Positions 1 to 7,892 of a DNA stretch of 7,892 nucleotides are shown here, piece after piece. The notes beneath the pieces are model-generated. The model was not told where the DNA came from. It saw nothing but the letters and a program-made list of their open reading frames with translations, and did not search any database. The translations under genes were made by a program, and so were the position numbers. Position 1 is the first letter of the stretch. Each line of letters opens with the position of its first letter. This DNA is from JBFKMV01 sp041629655. GTDB taxonomy: Bacteria; Acidobacteriota; Polarisedimenticolia; Polarisedimenticolales; Polarisedimenticolaceae. The stretch covers positions 1 through 7,892 of the forward strand of contig JBFKMV010000211.1 of assembly GCA_041629655.1 (NCBI GenBank). Direction: 5' to 3'.

Positions 1-618
1 CAGCTGCGTGTCGGGGCGACGCAGCCGCAGGTTGTCCCGGGCGACCCAGGCGCTGGTCAGCGCGGACAGCAACAGGGCCACGACCGTCAGCGCCCGCCGC
101 GGCCGGGGCGTGCTCAGGAAACCGGCGGCTGCCGTCAGCAGCGCGGCGGCCAGCAGCACCAGCGAGGGCACGATCAGGCCCTCGCGAGCCGCAGTCACGT
201 TGAACGCGGCCAGCACGCCCAACCCGAAGCCCAGCCGCTCCGCGGTGACCCGCAAGCGGCGCGCCGTCCAGACGGCGACCACGCTGCACAATGTCAGCCA
301 GAACAGCGCCTCGACGAACGCGAACCACGAGACGCGGATCGCCGGCTCGACGACCCACGGCAGCGCCGCCACCAGCGCGGTGGCGACCAGGACGGGCCAG
401 TGCAGCCGGCGCCAGCGGCTCCACAGCGCTCCGGCCGCCGCGGCGATCGCGACCGCGACGAGCGACGCCGGGAGGAGATCCAGCGCCAGGTACGGCTCCT
501 CCCCGCTCGCCACGACCACCAGGTCGTGGACCACCCAGCCCAGCACCGTCGCCGCCAGAGCCCGTAACCGGACCCAGCGCGGCTCGCCGCCGGCCGCTGA
601 CCGGTCGGTCGCGTCCAT
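1..618 (-). CDS. Multi-span membrane protein, N-terminal part (3' end outside window)
   Basis: Reading from the ATG at 618-616 gives 206 codons open to the window edge with no stop, so only the N-terminus is present. The residues are strongly hydrophobic and fit six to seven membrane spans at about 18-38, 46-66, 73-91, 97-119, 128-145, 148-168 and 174-192. Arg-rich cytoplasm-type loops lie between them (WSRWRRLHW near 66-74, TARRLR near 118-123, TPRPRR near 170-175). The last residues visible (about 193-206) are polar and Arg-rich, as if a soluble domain begins there. One possibility is an inner-membrane sulfatase/phosphoethanolamine-transferase-like enzyme with an N-terminal membrane block, but no catalytic motif is inside the window. 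It starts 33 bases after the ABC-F stop on the same strand, so co-transcription is likely. No strong Shine-Dalgarno is seen (the bases before ATG are GATCACCTC). Function unknown. Confidence 0.72.
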   Translation of the reverse strand, partial: MDATDRSAAGGEPRWVRLRALAATVLGWVVHDLVVVASGEEPYLALDLLPASLVAVAIAAAAGALWSRWRRLHWPVLVATALVAALPWVVEPAIRVSWFAFVEALFWLTLCSVVAVWTARRLRVTAERLGFGLGVLAAFNVTAAREGLIVPSLVLLAAALLTAAAGFLSTPRPRRALTVVALLLSALTSAWVARDNLRLRRPDTQL

Positions 619-651
619 GAGGTGATCTTTTAGCAGAAAACCGTTCCGGCG

Positions 652-2310
<1,659 letters not shown>

Positions 2311-2341
2311 GAAGCGGACAGGCTAGCGAAAATCGCCGTGC

Positions 2342-2656
2342 CGCGCCCGTCGTGCCCGCTTCGTCGACATCGCCCGCGAGTCGGGCCTCACGCTGACGAC
2401 CGTCGGCGGGAACCGCGCCAAGCGGCACCTGCTCGAGTCCACCGGCTCGGGCGTGGCGGTCGCGGACTACGACGGCGACGGCGACGAGGACGTCTACGTG
2501 GCCACGGCCCAGACGACCGACGACTGACTGGCCGGAAAACGCCCGCGCGCCAACGCGCTGTACCGCAACGACGGTGACGGCACGTTCAGCGACGTGACCG
2601 AAGCGGCCGGCGTGGCCGGCGACCCTCACGGCTGGAGCTCCAGCGCCGCGTGCGTG
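2342..2656 (+). pseudogene. Decayed FG-GAP/VCBS-repeat (CRTAC1/ASPIC-UnbV-like) gene fragment
   Basis: One plus-strand frame carries a clear fragment of an extracellular calcium-binding repeat protein. It opens with RFVDIARESGLTLTT (from about 2357), continues with STGSGVAVADYDGDGDEDVY (the DxDGDGDxD calcium loop starts at 2465), and after an in-frame TGA (2525-2527) resumes with NALYRNDGDGTFSDVTEAAG and HGWSSSAA up to about 2656. These are the characteristic FxDIA..SGL, DYDGDGDxDxYV and LYRNxGDGTFxDVT motifs of secreted FG-GAP/VCBS proteins with a C-terminal ASPIC/UnbV domain. The TGA stands where family members as I recall them have Trp (TGG), so it looks like a point nonsense mutation. No start codon precedes the fragment (a TAG lies in frame at 2324-2326), and similarity ends abruptly, so both ends are missing. 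It lies opposite in strand to every intact gene here, between the small membrane gene and the ABC-F gene. Non-functional relic. Confidence 0.8.
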
Positions 2657-2798
2657 CTAACCGGGGGCGCCCAGGAGGAGGCCCGGCGCCGGCTCGACGT
2701 GGCGCTCTCCGAGGCGCCCGAGGAACGGTGCTTCCTGCGCCGCGCGCGGCACGCACGGCAGCATGGCGAGCTCGATTCCCGACGAGCCGTAGCGCAGG
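2657..2798. other. Intergenic remnant without recognisable gene
   Basis: The reading frame of the FG-GAP relic stays open here, but the similarity stops. The translated stretch AQEEARRRLDVALSEAPEE (about 2669-2725) has the look of a tetratricopeptide-type helix, which would fit because some CRTAC1-like proteins carry TPRs. The match is too short to call. A perfect 12-base GC palindrome sits at 2739-2750 without a T tract. No promoter or terminator could be supported. Confidence 0.4.
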
Positions 2799-3197
2799 CT
2801 AGGGCTCGACCACCCGCCATTCCTCGACTAGCGCGCTGCGCGCCTGCGGGGTCCAGACGTAGCGCACCCACAGCCGCGTACCGCGCTCGACCCCGGTCCG
2901 TCGCTCCGGTTCCAGCAGGATCTGCGCCTCGCTTCCCTGGAGCGTGACGAACGCCGCGCTGCGATCGGGCAGCACCCGCTCGACCACCACCTCGGCCTCG
3001 ATCGTCCGCGTGCCCATCGACGGGGCGAGGAAACGGATTCCCACCAGCACCAGGAACCCCAGCAGCGCCGCCCCGGCCACCGCCGTGCCCAGCCAGCCCA
3101 GCAGCTTGCGCACACCACCGACCTTGCGCTTGGCCGACTTCTTCTTGCCGCCGTCGCGGAGCGAGGCGATCACGCCCTTCTTCTTCTTTCGCGGCAT
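2799..3197 (-). CDS. Small single-span membrane protein, function unknown
   Basis: A 132-residue protein I do not recognise as a named family. Residues 1-32 are very basic (PRKKKKG, GGKKKSAKRK) and should remain in the cytoplasm by the positive-inside rule. About 33-57 is one hydrophobic segment (LLGWLGTAVAGAALLGFLVL) acting as a signal anchor. The remaining 75 residues look like a small beta-rich domain (IEAEVVVERVL, AAFVTLQG, AQILLEPE, TRLWVRYVW, SALVEEWRVVEP) probably outside the inner membrane. It may be a DUF3592-like or OB/SH3-like accessory domain, but that is only an impression. The ATG lies 21 bases after the DUF72 stop, so it is most likely the last gene of that transcription unit. 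An AGGATAGGG stretch covering the DUF72 stop could serve as a ribosome binding site, though its spacing is long. Confidence 0.82.
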   Translation of the reverse strand: MPRKKKKGVIASLRDGGKKKSAKRKVGGVRKLLGWLGTAVAGAALLGFLVLVGIRFLAPSMGTRTIEAEVVVERVLPDRSAAFVTLQGSEAQILLEPERRTGVERGTRLWVRYVWTPQARSALVEEWRVVEP

Positions 3198-3218
3198 GGG
3201 TCGTTACCGGGCCCTATC

Positions 3219-4157
3219 CTAGCGCCCCGGGCCGGCTCCGGCAGCCTCGAGACCCTCGGCGATCGCCGCCGCCAGCTTGAACACGGTCAGCGGCGCCGAG
3301 CCCTCGGCCTTGTTGTTGGCCACCACGATCACCTCGCGGCCGTTGCGCGACTCGTCGGCGCACAGACCGGCCAGCTCGGCGCGGACCTCCGCAGCCTCGT
3401 CCACGAGCCGCGAGAAAGGCGCGTAGCGCGAACGCGCCTGTTCGTAGCCCAGCCCGGCGTGCAGCATCCAGCGGATCACGAGCGGCCCCGCCGCCGCTGC
3501 GCCGGCGACCTCGCGCTGCTCGGCCGGCCGCGGCATCCGCGGGTGCACGTTCAGGCAGTGCCCGGCACCGGAGGCCGAGAGGGCCTGCGCGTAGTCGGGG
3601 CAGAGCAGCGCGCGGTCGCGTAGCTCCACCGCGTAGCGGGCGCCGCGGGGCAGCGCGGCCAAGAACCCCGCGAGGCGGGCGGCGAAACGCTCGGGCTCGC
3701 GAATGATCGCCGGCCCGAGCGGGGGGAACTGGAACAGCAGCACACCGGCCCGCGGGCCGAGCCCTTTCACGTACGGCGTGACCGCCTCGTCGGCGGTCCA
3801 GCGTGCGTCGAGGAAGCGCGGGTTGCTCGCGCGGGTGTCGCGAACGAACGGCGTCGTACATTCGGCCGGGGCCTTGACCAGGAAGCGGAAGTCCTCCGGC
3901 ACGGCGGCGGCGTAGGCCGCGAAGGCCTCCGTGGGGATCGGCGCGTAGAACGTGCGGTCGATCCCGACCGTCCGCAGCAACGGATGACGGCCGTAGGCCG
4001 CCAGGCCCTCGCGGGCCAGCCGCGCCGGCGCGGCCTCGCGGTCGTAGACCAGGCCGTTCCAGCCGGGGAACGACCAGGACGACGTGCCGAGCCGGACGTG
4101 GCGCGGGAGCCGGCGAGCCAACGCCCCCAACGCGTCGGGAACCGCCGCCGGGCCCAC
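3219..4157 (-). CDS. DUF72 (YecE-like) TIM-barrel protein
   Basis: A 312-residue cytoplasmic protein with the diagnostic pattern of the DUF72/YecE family: RLGTSSWSFPGW (22-33), the TVGIDRTFYAPIP stretch (63-75), FRFLVKAP (90-97), LLFQFPP (140-146), YAVELRD (175-181), and the C-terminal VVANNKAEGSAPLTVFKLA (278-296). The family folds as a TIM barrel with conserved surface carboxylates and Asn, suggesting an enzyme. The reaction is not established, so none is given. Length is a little above the common 240-300 residues. The first available standard start is GTG at 4157-4155, preceded by GCGGAG placed too close to be a good ribosome site. The 17 codons upstream in the same frame read protein-like (DQLNLFGDPEP), so the true N-terminus is uncertain. 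It follows the lipoprotein gene by 49 bases and precedes the small membrane gene by 21, on the same strand. Confidence 0.9.
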   Translation of the reverse strand: MGPAAVPDALGALARRLPRHVRLGTSSWSFPGWNGLVYDREAAPARLAREGLAAYGRHPLLRTVGIDRTFYAPIPTEAFAAYAAAVPEDFRFLVKAPAECTTPFVRDTRASNPRFLDARWTADEAVTPYVKGLGPRAGVLLFQFPPLGPAIIREPERFAARLAGFLAALPRGARYAVELRDRALLCPDYAQALSASGAGHCLNVHPRMPRPAEQREVAGAAAAGPLVIRWMLHAGLGYEQARSRYAPFSRLVDEAAEVRAELAGLCADESRNGREVIVVANNKAEGSAPLTVFKLAAAIAEGLEAAGAGPGR

Positions 4158-4206
4158 CGCTCCGCGTGATCCGGTCGGCTCCGGGTCGCCGAACAGGTTG
4201 AGCTGG

Positions 4207-5070
4207 TCAGTCGATCCAGATCCCTCCGAACAGGGTCGTGGACTTGCGCAGCACCGCGTCGGCGCCGGTCTGGCGGTCGAGCACGTGCAGGTCGCGGGCT
4301 TCCTTGAGGCTCCACGGGCGGCCGGCGGCGTAGGCCAGCCAGCGTCCGTCGGGGGACGGGATCACGGTGGACCCGAGCGAGCCGCCACGCGTCTTCGTCA
4401 GTACCCGTTCCCCGCTCCCGTCGAGGGAACGCTCGAGAATCCGCCGCTCCTCGACCAGCACCACCCGGCGCCCGTCGGCGTCGAGCGCGGCGGGCGCTCC
4501 CGGCTCGCCGCCCCACGGCGTCACGGTTCCGCTCGCCAGGTCGGCCAGGTGGTTCTCGCCGTCGCCACCGCGAAACAGCAGCCGGTCCTCGCCGATCCAC
4601 ACCGCGGGATGCCGGTCCGCCATGCCCTTGGCGACGACCTGGGGGGTCGTGTCGGAGCCCGCTCCGAGCGCCCGAACGACGAGATCGCCCGCCGCGCGAA
4701 ACGCGACGCGCTGCCCGTCCGGCGACACGGCGGGCAGATGCGCCTCGGGGTGGACCGCGACCAGCCGGCCCTCGCGGTCGATCTCCACGAGCGCGTTGGG
4801 ACCGTTGATCGCCTGCGCCTCGAACACCACCGTGCCCTCGGCCCGGCGCAGCGACGGCCAGACCTGCATGTTGTGCTTCGGCAGGTCCGCGGTGTCCGGG
4901 ATCAGCAGCGTACAGGTTCCCTCGGCCGGCAGGCAGCGCAGCAGGCGCGCGCCGTCGGATGCGATGATCGTCCCGCGCGCGTCCACGCTCCCGCCTCCGC
5001 GCTCACATCCCGAAAGCGCCAGCAGGCCCGCCAGCAAGACGAACGCCCCCGGCACCCGGGCGAGCCTCAT
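4207..5070 (-). CDS. Lipoprotein with TolB/PD40-like beta-propeller repeats
   Basis: A 287-residue exported lipoprotein. Residues 1-21 form a signal peptide (MRLAR, then hydrophobic FVLLAGLLAL) ending in the lipobox LSGC, with Cys22 as the lipidated residue. The residues after it (ERGGG) do not include Asp at +2, so outer-membrane sorting is possible in a Gram-negative. The mature part has repeated beta-propeller (PD40/TolB-type) motifs: HLPAVSPDGQRVAF (111-124), HPAVWIGEDRLLFRGG (144-159), PAALDADGRRVVLV (173-186) and IPSPDGRWLAYAAG (237-250). Two cysteines at 46 and 53 could form a disulfide. No catalytic residues can be assigned; such propellers bind proteins or carbohydrates. Its ATG overlaps the Rhs stop as ATGA, with a GGAAGG ribosome site inside the Rhs end, so translation is coupled. 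By position it could be a partner or immunity protein for the Rhs tip, which is inference. Confidence 0.88.
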   Translation of the reverse strand: MRLARVPGAFVLLAGLLALSGCERGGGSVDARGTIIASDGARLLRCLPAEGTCTLLIPDTADLPKHNMQVWPSLRRAEGTVVFEAQAINGPNALVEIDREGRLVAVHPEAHLPAVSPDGQRVAFRAAGDLVVRALGAGSDTTPQVVAKGMADRHPAVWIGEDRLLFRGGDGENHLADLASGTVTPWGGEPGAPAALDADGRRVVLVEERRILERSLDGSGERVLTKTRGGSLGSTVIPSPDGRWLAYAAGRPWSLKEARDLHVLDRQTGADAVLRKSTTLFGGIWID

Positions 5071-5423
5071 TCGGCCTTCCCGTTCTGCTCGTTCCGCTCC
5101 CGTTCCAGCTCGTCGTAGCGGTCCATGACCTCCTGCGCGAAGTCCTGGCAGTTGTTGTTCCAGAGACTATAGTCCCTCTCGAAGGTCTCCGACACGTCCT
5201 CGACCGCCTGGCGCAGCAGGTCGTCGTCGAGATTGTCCCGCACGATCTCGTAGCGGTCCTGCAGCTCCTGGCTGGCCTCGTCGGCGCGGACCTGGTTGTC
5301 GTCGAAGAACCCGACGTTGCTCGGCTCCTGTCCGTCGTCGAAGAAGATCTGGTCGTGGCGGAACCAGCCGGCCGTCGTGTTGCGGAAGCCCCGGATGTCC
5401 AGCGGCCGCTGGCGCAACGACCC
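5067..5423 (-). other. Variable C-terminal (tip) domain of the Rhs protein, putative papain-like fold
   Basis: The last 118 residues, starting right after the DPLGL end of the Rhs core. There is a His in GWFRHDQIFFDDGQEPSNVG (His846), a helical acidic segment (about 870-905, DEASQELQDRYEIVRDNLDD), then SLWNNNCQDFAQEVMDRY with Cys915, and a charged tail. The order His in a strand, then NNCxxFA in a helix, recalls circularly permuted papain-like enzymes (LRAT, PPPDE and NlpC/P60 relatives), which are known tips of polymorphic toxins. Catalysis could be proteolysis, deamidation or acyl transfer. Two features recall a toxin tip: lower GC than the core and a following overlapping gene. It could instead be a non-toxic processing or binding domain. 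Confidence 0.5.
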
Positions 5424-7892
5424 CAGACCCAGCGGGTCGTACAGGTTGACCGGGTCGTTGCGGACGAACGCGTAGAGGTCCGGGCCGTCCCAGCGTCCCA
5501 GCGGGTCGCGGCTCAGGAAGCGGCCCTGCTGCGGGTCGTACCAGCGGGCCCGGAAGTCGTACAGCCCGGTCCCCTCGTCGAGCGGCCGGCCGTCGAAGCG
5601 GAACGGGTTCTCGACCGCCGCACCCGACTCCTCGATCAGGTTGCCGTAGGCGTCGTAGTGGTAGCGGTGCGTCACCGCCGCTGCGGCGTCGGTCAACGCC
5701 ACCACCGAGCCCTGGCCGTCGGCCAGGAGGTAGTGGGACTGGCCGCCGCGGCGCATCTCCAGCGGCTCGTCCATCACCGGACCGCGCACGTACCACGCCA
5801 GCAGGGTGTTGCTGCCGTCGTACTCGGCCAGGCGGTGCAGCCCGTCGTGCAGGTAGCGCACGGTGCTTCCGCCGCTGGTCCGGCTGTACAGCCGGCTCAA
5901 CGCGTCGTACTGGTAGCCGACCACCGAGGCGTCGGGCAGCGTGACCTGGGTCAGCCGGTTCTCGTCGTCGTACTGGTACGTGGTCGTGCCGGCCGGTCCC
6001 ACGCGACGGATCAGGTTGCCGGCGTCGTCGTAGGCGAAACCGACGCCGCACGCGCCGAGCAGCTCGCCACTCACGGTGTACGCGAGCTGTCCGCACCCGG
6101 CCGAGGACAGCCGGCGGCCGACCGCATCGTAGGCGTACGCTTCGTCCGGCCACAGCGGGTGGACGACCTGAGCCAACCGGCCCGCCGCGTCGTAGCCGTA
6201 GCTGTGGACGCCGTCGAGGTCCTCGAGACTGGTCCGGCGGCCGGCGGCGTCCAGTCCGTACAGCGCGCGGGCCACGACGGCCAGGGTCGGGTCGCTGTAC
6301 TCGACGCCGGTCAACCGTCCCTGCGCGTCATAGCTGTAGTCGGTGGTGACGCCGTTGGGGAAATCCAGCGTCGCGCGCTTGTTCAACGGTGTGTGCGTCA
6401 ACGTGAACGTCTCGGCCAGCGGGCCCGTGATCATGTCCACGAGATTCAGCGGGTCGTACTGGTAGCTGGTGCTCCCGACGCCGGAGAGCGACACCGCGGT
6501 GCGGTTGCCGACGAAGTCGTAGGCGCTGGTGATCACGGCGCCGGTCGTCGAGTCGGTCTCGGTCAGGACCCGGTTGCGGGCGTCGTAGGTGTAGCTGACC
6601 GTCGTGGCGGCGTTGGCCGCGCTGAGCAGGTTGCCGTTGGGATCCCAGGTGTAGCTGGCCGTGGACAGGTCGTCGAGGGTGCGCGTCACGATCCGGCTCA
6701 GCTCGTCGTAGTCGTAGGTCGTGGTCAGCCCGCGGGCGTCCGTGCGCGCGATCAGGTTGCCGCGCGCGTCGTAGTCGCGGAACGTGGAGCGGCCGAGCGG
6801 GCCGGTCTCGCGGATCAGCCGTCCCAGCGGATCGTAGACGAACTCCCAGCGGTTGCCGAGCGGATCGGTGTACGCGGTGACCTCGCGTCCGGAACAGTCG
6901 CACTCGGGCTGCCGGTAATCGTAGCTGATCACCGCGCCTCCCGGTTCCGTCAACGAGGTGAGGTTGCCCAGCCCGTCGTAGGTCAGGTTCCACTCGCGGC
7001 CCGCCTGGTCGCGAAACAGCGTCTTGTTGCCGACCGCGTCGTACTCGGTGACCTGCGTTCCGGTCGCCGCGTCCGTCGCCGAGGTGACCCTGCGGAACCC
7101 ATCGTTGGTGAAGGTTCGCGTGCCGAGCGCGGGGTCCTGGATCGAGGTGACCCGTCCGATCGCGTCGTAGAACACGAACCATTCCTGGCTCTTGGCGTCG
7201 ACGATCCGGCGGCGGTATCCGTTGACGTCGTACTCGTAGCTGGTTTCACGCAGCTCGCCGTCGCGCAACAGGCTCAACGTGCCGTCGGGATTGAACTCGA
7301 ACTCGGTGCGGGCGCCGTCGGGATGGTCGATCGCCTGGGCGTTGCCCGTCGCCGGGTCGCGCGTGAACGTCGTGGTATTGAGCCGGGCGTCGCGGAAGCT
7401 CGTCAGCAGGCTGAACGTCGCGTCGTAGGTGTAGACGGTCTCGCCCAGCAGCGGATCGGTCTCGGTGAGCAGGTTGCCGCGCCCGTCGAAGGTGCGCGCG
7501 GTGGTGAATCCCGCCCGGTCCGTGATCGAGACCTGGTTGAAGTCGAAATCGAAGCTGGCCCGCCAGTCGTTGCCCAGCGGGTTGACGACGCGCGTGACGT
7601 TGCCGTCGACGTCGTAGTGATAGTCCCACGCGCCGCCCCGGTGATCGACCATCCGGGTCAGGCGGCGCAGCGGTTCGTAGGTCAGCGTCGTCGTGCGGCC
7701 CTCCGGCTCGACGACCTGGTGGCACTTGTCGTTGGCGTAGTAGGCGAAGCTCGTGACGTGGCCCTCGGCGTCTTGCGCGGTGGCCAGGTTGTGCAGGTTG
7801 AACGAGTCCGCGTAATAGGTGTACGTCGTCACGCCGGTGCCCAGGTCGGTGACGGTCTGTAGCTCGCCGGCACCGTTGTAGGCGTACAGCAC
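5067..7892 (-). CDS. Rhs/YD-repeat protein with distinct C-terminal domain (5' end outside window)
   Basis: 941 residues of an Rhs-family protein, open at the right edge; the first codon seen (GTG) is internal to a repeat, so the N-terminus is missing. Numbering here is window-internal. Residues 1 to about 735 are YD repeats of roughly 20 residues (YDAxGNxxxxTDxxG, for example YDAVGNKTLF 284-293, YDELSRIVTRT 395-405, YDDAGNLIRR 621-630) that in the family form a hollow shell around the C-terminus. The hyperconserved Rhs core spans about 762-823: NPFRFDGRPLDEGTGLYDF, RWYDPQQGRFLSRDPLG and YAFVRNDPVNLYDPLGL. In known Rhs proteins and TcC toxins, self-cleavage occurs just after this core. Residues 824-941 are unrelated to the core and form a separate domain (described apart). 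No VgrG, PAAR or other secretion partner is in the window. The lipoprotein gene overlaps its stop. Known relatives include contact-dependent or secreted toxins and cell-surface proteins. Confidence 0.95.
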   Translation of the reverse strand: MLYAYNGAGELQTVTDLGTGVTTYTYYADSFNLHNLATAQDAEGHVTSFAYYANDKCHQVVEPEGRTTTLTYEPLRRLTRMVDHRGGAWDYHYDVDGNVTRVVNPLGNDWRASFDFDFNQVSITDRAGFTTARTFDGRGNLLTETDPLLGETVYTYDATFSLLTSFRDARLNTTTFTRDPATGNAQAIDHPDGARTEFEFNPDGTLSLLRDGELRETSYEYDVNGYRRRIVDAKSQEWFVFYDAIGRVTSIQDPALGTRTFTNDGFRRVTSATDAATGTQVTEYDAVGNKTLFRDQAGREWNLTYDGLGNLTSLTEPGGAVISYDYRQPECDCSGREVTAYTDPLGNRWEFVYDPLGRLIRETGPLGRSTFRDYDARGNLIARTDARGLTTTYDYDELSRIVTRTLDDLSTASYTWDPNGNLLSAANAATTVSYTYDARNRVLTETDSTTGAVITSAYDFVGNRTAVSLSGVGSTSYQYDPLNLVDMITGPLAETFTLTHTPLNKRATLDFPNGVTTDYSYDAQGRLTGVEYSDPTLAVVARALYGLDAAGRRTSLEDLDGVHSYGYDAAGRLAQVVHPLWPDEAYAYDAVGRRLSSAGCGQLAYTVSGELLGACGVGFAYDDAGNLIRRVGPAGTTTYQYDDENRLTQVTLPDASVVGYQYDALSRLYSRTSGGSTVRYLHDGLHRLAEYDGSNTLLAWYVRGPVMDEPLEMRRGGQSHYLLADGQGSVVALTDAAAAVTHRYHYDAYGNLIEESGAAVENPFRFDGRPLDEGTGLYDFRARWYDPQQGRFLSRDPLGRWDGPDLYAFVRNDPVNLYDPLGLGSLRQRPLDIRGFRNTTAGWFRHDQIFFDDGQEPSNVGFFDDNQVRADEASQELQDRYEIVRDNLDDDLLRQAVEDVSETFERDYSLWNNNCQDFAQEVMDRYDELERERNEQNGKAE
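5075..5080 (-). promoter_or_regulatory. Ribosome binding site for the lipoprotein gene
   Basis: Read on the minus strand this is GGAAGG, four bases before the ATG at 5070-5068 and inside the last codons of the Rhs gene. Together with the ATGA stop/start overlap it supports this start and translational coupling. Confidence 0.6.
5688..7892 (-). repeat. Degenerate Rhs/YD repeat array within the gene
   Basis: About 35 diverged units of roughly 20 residues built on YDxxGxxxxxxDxxG. At DNA level they give recurring GCGTCGTAG/GCGTCGTACTGGTAG strings on the plus strand, the complement of the Tyr-Asp-Ala codons. Units are protein-level repeats with little exact nucleotide identity. Two places break the rhythm with cysteines: ECDCSG (330-335) and residues 597-616 containing Cys600 and Cys614. 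The unit count is an estimate by eye. Confidence 0.75.

Noticed and set aside
2311..2330. Promoter for the ABC-F gene (TAGCCT as a -10 box)
   Set aside because: No -35-like sequence at suitable spacing, and the -10 match is weak and too close to the ATG.
2525..2527. TGA read as Trp (recoding or selenocysteine) in the FG-GAP fragment
   Set aside because: Both the Rhs and the lipoprotein genes end at TGA, no SECIS-like or recoding signal is seen, and the fragment also lacks a start and its 3' part, so decay is simpler.
2739..2750. Perfect GC palindrome as a terminator for the small membrane gene
   Set aside because: It has no loop or T tract on either strand, and such palindromes are expected by chance at this GC content.
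5355..7862. A very long plus-strand open frame (835 codons) opposite the Rhs gene
   Set aside because: Its product is Val/Arg/Gly/Ala-rich low-complexity text created by the complement of repeated Tyr-Asp-Ala codons in GC-rich DNA; the minus-strand Rhs motifs are unmistakable.
5688..7892. Recurring GCGTCGTAG strings as a CRISPR or DNA repeat array
   Set aside because: Spacing and flanks vary and the strings follow codons of YD repeats in an open frame, so they are protein-level repeats.

Overview
This is a GC-rich bacterial window; short stretches counted by hand run from about 64% to 73-75% G+C. All intact genes are read from the minus strand. A lipobox signal, an Rhs/YD-repeat protein and a relic of a CRTAC1/ASPIC-UnbV-type FG-GAP protein suggest a Gram-negative, environmental, large-genome bacterium (Acidobacteriota, Myxococcota or Planctomycetota-like). 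The phylum cannot be fixed from this sequence.

Layout in the direction of transcription, right to left. (1) 7892-5067 is the C-terminal 941 residues of an Rhs/YD-repeat protein: a long repeat shell, the hyperconserved Rhs core, then a 118-residue C-terminal domain. That domain carries a His and an Asn-Asn-Cys motif reminiscent of papain-like/NlpC-LRAT-PPPDE thiol enzymes. (2) 5070-4207 is a lipoprotein with TolB/PD40-like beta-propeller motifs, and its start codon overlaps the Rhs stop (ATGA). (3) 4157-3219 is a DUF72 (YecE-like) TIM-barrel protein. (4) 3197-2799 is a small single-span membrane protein with a lysine-rich cytoplasmic N-terminus. (5) 2798-2311 has no intact gene but holds, on the plus strand, a decayed fragment of an FG-GAP/VCBS-repeat (CRTAC1-like) gene. 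(6) 2310-652 is a YbiT-type ABC-F ATPase. (7) 618-1 is the N-terminal, multi-span membrane part of a protein that runs off the left edge.

Genes 1-4 are tightly spaced (-4, 49 and 21 bases) and look like one transcription unit. The ABC-F and the left-edge membrane gene (33 bases apart) look like a second one. No tRNA, rRNA, CRISPR, insertion sequence or convincing terminator was seen.

The part most worth a second look is the 3' end of the Rhs gene together with the overlapping lipoprotein. It has the architecture of a polymorphic toxin (repeat shell, core, swapped tip of lower GC) followed at once by a translationally coupled gene in the position where an immunity protein usually sits. The toxin and immunity roles are inference.
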